NCBI RefSeq assembly: GCF_932276165.1
Contig: NC_064005.1
Coordinates: forward strand, 1,550,001-1,614,000
Length of the DNA: 64,000 nucleotides
Origin: Plutella xylostella
Lineage: Eukaryota > Arthropoda > Insecta > Lepidoptera > Plutellidae
Direction: 5' to 3'
Positions 1 to 10,400 of the stretch are shown here, piece by piece; the first letter of the stretch is position 1, and the number at the start of each line of letters is the position of its first letter. The position numbers and the translations under genes are program-made. The notes below the pieces were generated by a model, which saw only the letters and a program-made list of their open reading frames with translations, did no database searches and was not told the origin of the DNA.

Positions 1-337
1 AAATTATTCAATAAGAATTTAATAAAAAGTACTGTTTAATATTATATGCATTTGATTAAATAAAAAATCCTTTCAATGCGGTTGTCTGGAAGAGATTACT
101 TTTAGTAATAAGGCCGCCAATTGTACTATTTATTTTCTTTTCTTTGTTTGTGGAACTGTTTCTTTTGTGTGCAATAAAGAGTATTTTATCTATATCTTTA
201 AATATATTATAACAGTGCATAGCAACAGCAGCTTCATCCACCATCAATTAACCCATAAACTAAACTGTAATCAAACTGCGAGCAAAGAATATTAACTCAT
301 CCAAGGAATGTTAAAGCTAAAGATTGCATCCAGTGAC

Positions 338-392
338 GTGCCTTGGGAGAGGCCGTATCCAGCCGTGGACTGCTATAGGCTGATGATGATAG
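338..392 (+). repeat. Lepidopteran interspersed repeat tail (copy 1)
   Basis: The segment reads as 'ccttgggagaggcc' followed by 'ggactgctataggctgatga'. I recognise this phrase as a very common moth and butterfly repeat end. A second copy lies at 50628-50690. It sits downstream of the minus-strand exon at 767-864, probably in its first intron. The rest of 1-760 shows no coding exon that I can support. Confidence 0.6.
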
Positions 393-766
393 TGAAGGAA
401 TGTTTGATCAGTCCATAGGTTAATCTTCAGTGGATGAACAGTACATGCCAACATCATGAGAATTTGTAAAGGTTTCACAAGGCAAATTACTGAAATCATC
501 ACAAAATTGGTAATAACAATGTGATACTTGTTATCTTAGAGATAAGCTTATCACTTACTCAATAACACTAAATGGACTTGCTAATAATGAAATAATCATT
601 TTATATTGCCTTTATTGCTTATGATCTTTATCATTATGTGCAATAACAGTCCTTAAACATCACAGAACACATCAACAACACTAGCTTTTGGACAGATGAT
701 TCCAGAAAATTTCACCCAACATTTTTGGTGCTAGACAGTTCTAGTTGGAATCTATTAGGACATTAC

Positions 767-864
767 CTGAGGAATATGACCAGCACAATGAACAGGGACA
801 CGAGGGCCGCTATCATGATGAAGATGTTCGGCAAGTCTGCCAGGGTCACCCCATAGGACCCCAT
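767..864 (-). CDS. First coding exon of an unidentified membrane protein (partial)
   Basis: Read on the minus strand, an ATG at 864 opens 32 codons and ends at 767 in a clean donor (CTCAG|GTAATG), phase 2. The peptide starts MGSYGVTLADLPN and continues into about 20 hydrophobic residues (IFIMIAALVSLFIVLVIFL). This is a short N-terminal tail followed by a membrane segment or signal anchor. The reading is neat: start codon, high third-position GC compared with its AT-rich surroundings, and a consensus donor. The following exons would lie left of the window. I do not recognise the family. A signal peptide is possible but less likely because the hydrophobic stretch begins only at residue 14. Confidence 0.55.
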
Positions 865-1370
865 CTTGCACTCACTCACTAATCACTCAACTTAGAAAAC
901 AACTCTTGGTGTAAGAGTGTATCTAAATATCAGTTCACATTTCGGACTGTTATCACGACCTTGCAAAGCGATCTATTTTGCAAATCCAAAAGAGATATTT
1001 CAACACAAAAAGCCAATTTTGCACGATTGCACCTTCTCACGTCCACAGCTGTGGATATCGGGACGACACTAAAGAATTAATGAAATAATTTATTCAGTGT
1101 TTTCATTTTGGGGCGCGTGGCACAATAACAAAAACAGTATCGTCGATTTAGCCGAAATTTAACAAACAAACCGAGCGCACGATAGCGAAGAACCACAACA
1201 TTCGCTTTTATTTGACAGAATAAATTTTATCACAACAACACAATCGACACGACCGGCCGACATAGTGATGTGCACACAACTGACCATAGACAACAGCTGT
1301 CACTTGAGTTGAGTCGAGCTGAGAATCGATACTTGATTCGATCATTCAGTCAGTTATCATTAGAAGACAA
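865..1370 (-). promoter_or_regulatory. Upstream/5' leader region of the minus-strand membrane-protein gene
   Basis: This gene-free stretch lies between the ATG at 864 and the end of a retrotransposon near 1379. It contains locally GC-richer pieces (for example around 1110-1250) unlike the AT-rich flanks. I see no firm TATA box or initiator. Calling it a promoter is inference from position only. Confidence 0.3.
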
Positions 1371-1686
1371 GTCAATCCAGTATAATAATAATAATAAATA
1401 ATAAATAAAATTTATTTTCAAATCAGTGTGTACATACAGTTTTCTAATTATGTTACTTAATTTAGTAGCTACACGTTATTGCACACAAAACAATTATGAG
1501 ACCCTACTCCCTAATAAAGGGCATAGCCCTGTAGTTTTAGGATAAGTAGTGATTGCTCAACCCTTAACTGGTGACTTAGGTAGCTAAAACAAATTACCTA
1601 GTTTAATAAGTTACTTAAATTTAAATTTAACGTAGATTTAAAAAGTAAATCATACAGAAAAAGAAAAAGAAAAACAGACTATATGA

Positions 1687-1702
1687 ATGTGTGTGTGTGC
1701 GT

Positions 1703-1740
<38 letters not shown>

Positions 1741-1810
1741 TGTGTGTGTGTGTGTGTGTGTGGTGTATGTGAGTGTGTGTGTGAGTGTGTGTGTGTGTGT
1801 GTGTGTGTAT
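1687..1810. repeat. (TG)n microsatellite
   Basis: About 120 bp of nearly pure TG dinucleotides with a few GGTG, GTGAG and GTATG interruptions. It lies inside the 3' region of the minus-strand retrotransposon. Long His/Thr-rich open frames on the complementary strand are artefacts of this repeat. Confidence 0.95.
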
Positions 1811-1867
1811 AATGATGCCTGCACCTGCATAGAGTATTGAAAATATACAATGAAATATTTTATATTC

Positions 1868-3046
1868 TTAGCACACTGGTTTTAAAGACGACTCAATGAA
1901 GTCGTAATCCTTCGTTAGTAGCCATATCTTAACCTTATGTTTGCACTCAAAATTGTTTAATTCATACATTTTGAGATGCTTGTTTACATGATTATATATA
2001 AAAGGACCGAGAAAGGGGAAGAAACACTCACTGAATTTAGTATTAAACTTTTTTTGATCACATACAATATCAGATCTACGTTTCAGCGTTATATTTTTGT
2101 CAAAAGGTGTGATTTCATGTTGAAGCCGAATTGTTTCCAAAAGAAATAGTTTTCTTACTGTCAAAACTTTGAGGGAATCATAAAGGAGTGCGGTAGGAAA
2201 ACGATAAGGTTTATGATCTATGACTTTCAATAACGCCCTTTGTGAAATTTCCAAATTGAGGAAGAGAGTCTTATGAGTTCCACCCCAGGACGTTATGCAA
2301 TAAGTAAGCACACTCTCCCCGAGGGCATAATATACTCTTATCAGTGAGTCAATATTCATAATTTGCCTCAAGTTTTTAAAAATATAAATCAGCTTCCTAA
2401 TTCTTCCGCATAGGTGTTCAATGTGTGACCTGTAAGAGAGATTGTGATCTATAATGACTCCCAGATATTTGATTATAGAACATCTTTCCAAACTAGCACA
2501 GGGACATGTACCATTAGTGGAACAATTTGGAGCATGGATAATTAGTTGATGCAGTAACTCCGGTTGTGTAGAGTTTCTTATTGAAAAGGTAATATATTTA
2601 GTTTTGCTGGCATTTACGGTAAGGACATTTTTAGATAGCCAGTGCGAAACCTTATTTAACCCTAACTGTGCAGATTCAAAAGTGTCTTGCCATGTATCCC
2701 CTGCAAATAATAATGCGGTATCATCTGCGTAAGCAATTAGTCTACCACCCATTTCCAGAGAACATAATTCGTTTAAATAGACGAGAAACAACGTCGGACC
2801 AAGAATACTTCCCTGTGGTACTCCATAACAAATCGGTAAATCTCTACTTACATGCTGACCGATCTTGACACACTGGGTTCTACATGAGAGATAATCAGAG
2901 AAAAGTTTCAGAGGAATCCCTCGTATACCAGAGTTGTTTAGCTTATCCACAAGTAGTGGCACAGAGACAGTGTCAAATGCCTTGGCAAGATCCAGGAAGA
3001 TTGCAATCGGTTTTTTATGATCATCTAGTTTCCCAAAGTATTTGTA
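1868..3046 (-). pseudogene. Reverse transcriptase C-terminal part of a non-LTR retrotransposon
   Basis: The frame is open from 3046 to the stop at 1868, with no internal ATG needed. Ordered RT blocks are visible: FLDLAKAFDTV (motif A aspartates), GVPQGSILGPTLFLVYLNEL, the catalytic YADDTALL, then SKTKYITF and KYLGVIID. A thumb and C-terminal region of about 200 residues follows. The endonuclease and N-terminal half are absent, so it cannot be autonomous. The intact frame over about 390 codons suggests a fairly recent insertion. The block spelling fits the CR1/Jockey side of the LINE tree; the exact clade is not determined. Confidence 0.8.
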
Positions 3047-3065
3047 TTAGTATTCAATCAAAGTA

Positions 3066-5200
3066 GGTATAACTTATATTATAATGTGAGTTTTAGCAAT
3101 ATTTATAATGAGTAACTATGTAGGTACCTATGGTTTTCGGTAAAAGTATTGATATACCATAAATAGGGTTGGGGGGTGTGTGATGGGAGTTTTCAGAGGT
3201 ACAATACCCATGAGACATGACAAAGAGTTTTTTTATTCAAAACTACTTATACTTATGTTGAGTTTTTTTTAGTTTATAAGTACTTACTAAGTCCGCTCAT
3301 AGATTTAACGTAGTTGGGCGACCGTGCAGATCGCGGTATTTTATTTATTTATTAAAGTGTAGGTACATATTTTATTTTGGTTTTACAGTTAATTTGATAC
3401 AAAACTGTTATGGTTTGATCTCAGCTTATGTTCTTATATTTTGTATAAATTTGTAGTAGGGTCGTTGAAAACAACTAAATAAACGATTATTCTTTATAAT
3501 TATATAACGAGTTTCATTGTAATAATAATTATGGTTCCTATTATGCTAGAAAATAGAGTTAATTAAATTTTTTAGACCTTAAAATGCGAAAAGTGAAAAA
3601 ATACTTGCCTTGATAATATTTTTAATATCCTTAGCCCTTTCACATACTTATCTTAAATTTTCTGGGCTTGCATAAATGAACAAACTACACTCAATCACAT
3701 TATTGTTACGAACTACTTACACTGAGGACACTTTTACTGTTCTCGATTAACTTAGAAGGAGCAACACTATACAATACACACATGCTCGACGTAGAATGTG
3801 ACAGTTAGTACGAAACGTCCCGAGTCTGAGGGAGATATAACAGAGATATAATATATCTAAGTTATTATTCAGAGACCTACGTCCTCAGAATAATAACAGC
3901 CTCGCTTCGCTACTTTTTTTAAAAGTGTTTCAGGAATACTTCTACTACATCCCCCAGCGGCGTGGCGGCGGTGGCAGTATAGGTAGGTTAGGTACTTGGC
4001 TAGCCCAGAAATCCAAGCATAGTTAGCATAGCCACCAATGCACGCAGTAGACGACTGCTGGGCAGTCCTATTCCCAGGAGCGCCCATGGAAGTAACGTAC
4101 CTACGTTAGTACTGCTTATGGGTTGTTGGTTGCTAATGAATGACATGACTGTGTCGGTGGTGGTATACCTTTGGTGGCCGTAAGTATATTTATATAACAG
4201 AAGAGTCGTAGATACTAAGATAGATACGTTTATCGTTAATAAATATTTTTGATTTTGATCTTTTAAGTAACTATATGTAAGTAGGTACTTAAGTACAAAA
4301 ATTATTTTATTAAATCTTACATAAGAAAGCTAAAATTACTTATAGGTACTTAAATACTTAAAAGGAGCATAAAAACTCATATTAATAAAAGTCTAGTTAC
4401 TGCGAAAGGTAGGTACCCAGTTACTAACTTCGATTTTAAATGTTGAAGGCCGAAGGTCATGAAAATTGTTATAGTCCAGGAGCTCGGGGGAAGTTTTCAA
4501 CACTAACTATTTTATAGCAGTTTAGCTGTCGAGATTAGTCTAATAATGTTAGAAGGTAAGTATCGTACCATTATCATTCGTAAGTATCGTAATTATCCTG
4601 TCTAGGTAAGCATTTAAAAAGCTAAGTGGTATTAGGTATTAGCATGTCCAGAAGTGAAAGATTACCTACAGGATCATGTGGCGGGGGCGCCTGAATGATC
4701 ATTGGTTTTTGCACAAAAATAGGCTGACGACTCTACTAAAATATTAGAAACTAACTACTAGAATATTCACATTCTTTTTTATTTCATGCTAACTAAGGAT
4801 GGCTTGCACCACGCTCGCACCAAACATTTATTGCTATCTTGCTTTGACAGTATAGCGGTTAATCTAGGTTTCTACAGCTAGGTACTATAAAGTAGTAAGT
4901 ATTATCTTTTGTCTTAAAAAAATTGATCGAAGTAGGTAGAAAAGCTTAAATGCCACTACACCTAGCTAGGTTACGACTGATAGAAATCAGTGGTAGCCCT
5001 CGGTCTACATTTAGCCCTAGCACTGCGGTTGTCATGTACACAGGCCCACACAAACTGTAAACAAACCCGCGATCGATACCACCCGTAACTAACAACTAAA
5101 AGCATTTCTACTTTCATAGCGAAAACACCGTGTTTTCTGTGCCCGTAGGAAAAAAAAACAATTCGCTCGTAATATTTTAAAAAAATAAAATTAGCGGGAA
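3066..5200. other. Gene-free AT-rich intergenic stretch
   Basis: I see only AT-rich sequence with scattered 'taggtacct' phrases typical of this genome. The small open frames here, such as 3869-4087, have no coding character. No RNA gene or clear repeat boundary was found. Confidence 0.5.
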
Positions 5201-5236
5201 ATGGTTGAGCTAGTGTTGGGAAAAGATCTCGAATGA
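5201..5236 (+). promoter_or_regulatory. Eleven-codon upstream ORF overlapping the putative kinase start
   Basis: ATG at 5201 opens MVELVLGKDLE and ends at TGA 5234-5236. It overlaps the next ATG (5233-5235) as ATGA. If the transcript starts upstream, this arrangement could lower or couple initiation at the long kinase frame. It is seen directly in the sequence; any regulatory role is inference. Confidence 0.35.
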
Positions 5237-5369
5237 AGTTGCCCGGTGAATTGGACGTGGAGCCATCGAGTTTTAAAGTGTGGAAGAACGTGGGTTCCTG
5301 CATGGAGAAATGGTTCGGTGATAAACGTCTGTGGTTATTTGGCAACAATCTGCCGCTGCTGCCGAGAAG
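5233..5369 (+). CDS. Putative upstream coding exon of the CDKL kinase (N-terminal extension)
   Basis: ATG 5233 begins 45 codons plus two bases and ends in a donor CCGAGAAG|GTGAAT. The peptide begins MKLPGELDVEPSSF and includes KWFGDKRLWLFG. It has the feel of real coding sequence in an AT-rich surround. Its phase (2) matches the acceptor at 7394-7395 (CCGTCTCCAG|GTCG): joining gives RRSRASSRA followed directly by the canonical kinase start MERYEKL, with no stop. The kinase would then be 399 rather than 346 residues. I do not recognise the extension. It could instead belong to a different gene, or 7396-7417 may simply be untranslated leader. In-frame joining by chance has a probability of roughly one in three or less, so RNA evidence is decisive. 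Confidence 0.5.
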
Positions 5370-6150
5370 GTGAATCTTATAATATTATAGGTTAAAACTG
5401 ATAGACTTGCAAAAGACCGGACAAATGCGATTCTACTGACCGAATAAGGTAGTTAAGTATAATACTTAGATCAGGAACATAATTTCATGAGTTTTTACAG
5501 ATGCAATGTGCCGATTTGAATCCAAAAGCCAAAAGTTAGGTATTTAAAAGTTAGTGGCGCGGAACCAGCATTCCTTTGAGTCTGACAAGCGCTTAGGCAG
5601 TTTCTTCATTTTTTTATTTTAAGAAGGCATGTGAGTTATTTATAGTATAGGTAGAGTCGCAAAATCTAGAGCAGGCCAATATTTTAAACTAGGAAATGTT
5701 ATTTAAGTATAAAAGCTAATTAATTAATTTATATCCTATTCTAGAATGTCTGATTTTTATTTTAATTATTCAGGTTTTTACACGTGTATGTAACTAGTTA
5801 CCTACATAGTTAATTAGTAAACTAAGTTACCTATAGGTAGATTGCTATTATGTTCTCAGACCTAAGATACTTATTAGACCTAAGGGATTGTTTTTAATGT
5901 AGGTATGCAGGTACTATACCTGAGTACTGAATAATAATTGAGGCTACGTGACCTCTCCAACGTTTTGACTCGATTAACAAGCTACATTTTATATGCAATA
6001 CTTACTTACCTAAATATAGCCTAATTAATTAATAGATCGTTAGCGTTAGTAAACAATTTAACTACTTACTTATAGTTAGATATTTATATAGCATACTATT
6101 ACATTGCATCGAGGAAAGCATTTATTTATCAATAGCACTATGTACCGACG

Positions 6151-6363
6151 ATGCGCGACGTACCAATCACAGAGAAACAAGACTACGTTGACGTGTACCT
6201 ACCGATGGATGATGACTACGACAGCGTAGTTAGTGTGGGCAAGCGAGGGGCGCTCAGGAATCAGTCAGAGGATCACGAAGATTTGATAAAAAAATACATT
6301 TACCGTCATCCTTCGGTGGACTGGACCGCTATTTCCATCGGCGAAGGAGACACAGTGTATTGA
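6151..6363 (+). CDS. Short ORF of unknown function inside kinase intron 1
   Basis: A 70-residue frame beginning MRDVPITEKQDYVDVY, acidic, with mixed composition and GC-rich third positions unlike its AT-rich flanks. An in-frame TAG lies just upstream and doubles as part of a possible acceptor (ATCAATAG|CACTATG). It may be a last exon of something, a tiny gene, or a retrocopy fragment. Its phase does not match the donor at 5369, so it is not a simple second exon of that transcript. Family not recognised. Confidence 0.3.
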   Translation: MRDVPITEKQDYVDVYLPMDDDYDSVVSVGKRGALRNQSEDHEDLIKKYIYRHPSVDWTAISIGEGDTVY

Positions 6364-6392
6364 GGTATCCTGAGCATTGTTCCGTCTTATCA

Positions 6393-6520
6393 TAGGGCGA
6401 GGCCCCATTGGTGCCTTGCGTCGCAGCGTCGTCTGCACTGCCATCAATATTTTTTGTGAACGTTCCTTTGGAAAGACGCAATGCAACGCAGCTCAACGCA
6501 CCAATGGGGCCTCAGCCTAG
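6393..6520. mobile_element. Small fold-back element (MITE-like)
   Basis: The arms GAGGCCCCATTGGTGC at 6399 onward and its inverted partner ending at 6513 match at 19 of 20 positions and continue imperfectly outward (TAGG..GAGG). The interior is about 75 bp and non-coding. A related GC-rich scrap occurs near 8219-8250. It sits in kinase intron 1. Confidence 0.6.
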
Positions 6521-7417
6521 GTAATGCACGGAGAGGTGTACTCAATTTAACATACGGTCGCTACCCGTATCGCCTTCTGCTCTCTACATTGGTCTTCCAT
6601 TGCCTTTCCTATTCTTATCTGTTATCAGTAAAGCAGTTATGGTCTGCTACGTCATGTCATTCCGAGGAATAATAGGTTATGGTATTAAGTATTTTATAAG
6701 AATTTCCTTTTTACAATTTACCTATATGTATTTTTATAATTTTGCTATAAGTATACCCAATAATAACAAAAATTAAGTAATTAGTTATCTACTTACCTAA
6801 AATGCATACAAATTAGCAGAAGTTTCGTTATGTCTTTATCAGAACAGATGAATATTTGCCTACTATCCCCGTATGTGGTAACTGCAAGGTGACTCTTATT
6901 ATCTTACAAATTCACACGATCAAAGCTCAACCAACTTTACACAAGGGTTACTCTATCTATTCTATACTGACGAAAAACGGACGAACGAGAGCTGTCGGTC
7001 AATCGGCACGTTTACTGCGTCGTGGTTACGAGTAGAGCAGCTTATCGTGATAGAGAGTTAGTGGGGTCGGATGGCCGTGAGTGAGATGTCCCACATAGCT
7101 GATTTCTTCCCTCGATCACCCCAACATATTCTTACATTTATTCACCTACCAGACCGGGTGGTGTGGCCTAGCGGGCAGCTACCCAAAGTTTAGGGTTTTC
7201 TATTTATTGCAGTGTAGCTGAAAAATTTCGATACCGCGATGCAGGTTTTCATAGTAATTCTATAGGTACTTCGATTCCATACAAGTCTAATACATGTTTT
7301 GTGTATTGCGTTCCGAGCGCCATCTGTTGAACGTTTAGCTTAGGTGTCCGCCACACACAGCTAATTCCTTCCATTAACCCCTCCACCGTCTCCAGGTCGC
7401 GAGCCAGCAGCCGCGCC

Positions 7418-10400
7418 ATGGAGCGCTACGAGAAGCTGGCGAAGCTCGGCGAGGGCTCGTACGGCCTGGTGTACAAGTGCCGCAACCGGGACACGGGAGA
7501 GATCGTGGCGGTGAAGAAGTTTGTGGAGAATGAAGACGATCCGCTGATCAGGAAGATTGCGTTGAGGGAGATACGGATGCTGAAGGTATGGAGGATTAAG
7601 GGTACCCAATTTCTAATGTCCTAATGGCTGTAAGTTTAGATAAAGGCGGCACAGGAGTAGATTATAGTGCACAAGGATTTACGCATCAGTTCACAAGAGC
7701 CTTTGATGACCGACAGGAGAGCTAGACGCAGCACCGAGCCTGCAAATTTCATTTCACTTTATTTACAGATCGGTCATCTGTCCCATGTTTCATTGGGATA
7801 GATGACCGGTCTATAACCAACATCTTCCAATTAATCATCAGTCAATAATCGTCTACAACTGCTCATCCTAGAAGCGACAATAACCTCTATCCCCGATCTT
7901 TTCAACTTTTGTCACGTCTTGCATGATGTGTTAAATAGTCCTGCTGAGTGACAGTCGCTTTGCACGGAATTGCATCACTCACCCACCCTTCTCCTCCAGA
8001 ACCTCAAGCACCCGAACCTGGTGAACCTCATCGAGGTGTTCCGCCGCAAGCGCAAGCTGCACCTCGTGTTCGAGTACTGCGACCACACCGTGCTGCACGA
8101 GCTGGAGCAGCACCCCGCAGTGAGTACCTTCTCCTGCCTGAAGCTGTGAACCTGATGGAGGTGTTGAACCACGCAGTGAGTACCGAGTGGTGTAGTGTCG
8201 AGTTTTTATAACCGTTCCTTTGGGGCAACGCGACGCCACGCACCGATGGGGCGACACCTATCTCGTTGCATTAACCGTACCAATTCGTTCGTCAATTTAT
8301 AAAGTGAGCCCCCAGACAATACAGGGAGTTCGGATTGTTCATTGGTAATCATGGGCATACACCGATAAGGGATGAGACCTGCTGTGACTGTGACTATTAT
8401 GTGCGTAGGTAAAAATGGACAGGATCCCTAGGGATCCCTCCCTCAGCTGACCTGTTTAGGAACCCTGCCTCTGCTTGCTGATTCGGAACAAATTTTGTCG
8501 TGCTAAGTACTCTGGGAATTTCGATTCAACCTTTTACCTTGTACCTAAGTAGTCTTATACATTTGAACAAAGAAGGCAATGAGGTAGCGAAATCTAATCG
8601 AGCTTATTAAATGTCACCAAATCTGAATGTATAATTTGCTCTAAATGTTCCTGCATAGACGGTGCAATAAATATTCTTATTTAGTACTTTGCTTACGAAT
8701 TAGATTATTAATTATAATTTATAGACATGCTTCCGTATTAATCTCATTTACTATCAGAACTACTTAATAACAATGTGTCTGCAATGTGTGTTCCAGAACA
8801 CAGGTGAATAATCGAGCTTGGATTATGACATAAGACCGTAGCACTTCTTTGTCCAACCCTTTGTGGACGATGGTGTTCTGATCATATATCATAACCGACA
8901 CATCACCTCTAAGTCTAGCCCCATCTGGGGAAAACCATAGTAAGCTGATTCTCAACCACTCGCCTTTTGAGTCTAGTGTTAGAATTGCAATTTGTTTACT
9001 ATTTATAAGGCGTTACATAGGCGTCCCGCCACTGACGACTTTTAAGACGGCCTGCAGGTCTAACCCTATCTCCTTCCCAAGGGCTGCCGGTCTAACCCCC
9101 TCTCCTCCGCAGGGCTGCCCCGAGCTGCTCTCCAAGCAGATCATCTGGCAGACCCTGCAGGGGGTGGCCTACTGCCACCGACACAACTGCATCCATCGCG
9201 ACGTGAAGCCAGAGAACATTCTGCTGACGGCCGATGGGGTCGTCAAGCTGTGTGACTTCGGATTCGCTAGGATGATCAGTGAGTTGTTCATTCTTCTTCT
9301 TTAAATGATAATGTGTCGTGTTCATCGAGTGTTATGCAGGTTATGCAACAGAAATAATGTTTTCTCAAATGATAGGTGCGACTAGGCACCTAAGAGATGC
9401 TTAGATCTATCTCTTCTACTTAGGTATATCTACAATAGATCAATCCCGCTAGGAACATACAATAGTGCAATATCTGGATAATTATTGGATTTTTTTTTTT
9501 TTTACTTCTAGGTTCTATTAGGTACGCTTGAAGGCCTCTACACACCAAAGCCGCTGACCCGGCGGCATAGCCCGGCGGCCTAGTGCCGGCGGGTTAACAT
9601 AGTACAAAATGAGGCCGCCGGGTCAGCGGCTTTGGTGTGTAGAGGCCTTTATTTTCTTAAGCTTTATTTTTATTTTCTTTAACTCAGGTGGTGCAGCGAC
9701 ATCCGATAATTCTGTGCACAATAGAAACTCTCTCAGTGTGGATGCTCGAAGACGGTCCAGTAATTAATTTGTTTTCGTTATTTTTTAGACATTATTAATT
9801 TTACCTATATACTTAATTACAAGTCATTAATGAACTCATTATGTACTTGATAGTCAGATACCACAGAAGATAGACCATACAGGTACTTACCTCATCTTAT
9901 AGTCTAGTTTAGTAAGTAAGTACTAAGTATAAGTAGTATAAGTACTTTACTTTCCTTTAAACATTAATCATTCTCGAAGTATGAAGAAATGTAAGTAGAC
10001 GAAAGTAATCAAGGCTAGGCTTTCCAACATAAGTACTAACGTAGGTAGGTCGGTATACTTCTTATTTTCTTATATTCTAGACTTAATTTGACTTTAACGT
10101 GGTCGTAAAGTTTTAGTTTAGTTAGCTTTAGCGATTAAATTTACATAGAAAGTGCCCACTTAGTTTTCCGAAATGTTGGTTGTAGGTAGCTAGCTTACCT
10201 ATAGTTTTTCAGCATTTTATAACAGACTGGTGCACCATTACTCTACTCATAATACCAATGAAATGGTGCAATTTATGCCAGGCGGTTGGGGAAAATACCC
10301 TGTAATTTGTTATCGTTATTTTAAAACCGTACTGTTACTTCTATAGATAGAAAGTAAGATCGTTTAAGTACAATTTAATGACAATCGCGATACTTAACTG

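Larger units (their letters stand above)
1379..3062 (-). mobile_element. 5'-truncated non-LTR retrotransposon (CR1/Jockey-like)
   Basis: A minus-strand copy carries an uninterrupted reverse-transcriptase reading frame. A 3' region follows that ends in an (ATT/AAT)n tail at about 1379-1415 (plus strand). The 5' side stops abruptly near 3050-3062 inside the RT domain, just upstream of the FLDLAKAFDTV block, the usual product of incomplete reverse transcription. A (TG)n microsatellite interrupts the 3' untranslated part. I could not find a convincing target-site duplication. Confidence 0.75.

Noticed and set aside
1627..1850. Two His/Thr-rich open frames on the minus strand
   Set aside because: They are translations of the (TG)n microsatellite.
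7948..8257. Several open frames on both strands over kinase exon 2
   Set aside because: They are out-of-frame shadows of a GC-rich exon whose true frame (NLKHPNLVNL..) and splice sites are clear.
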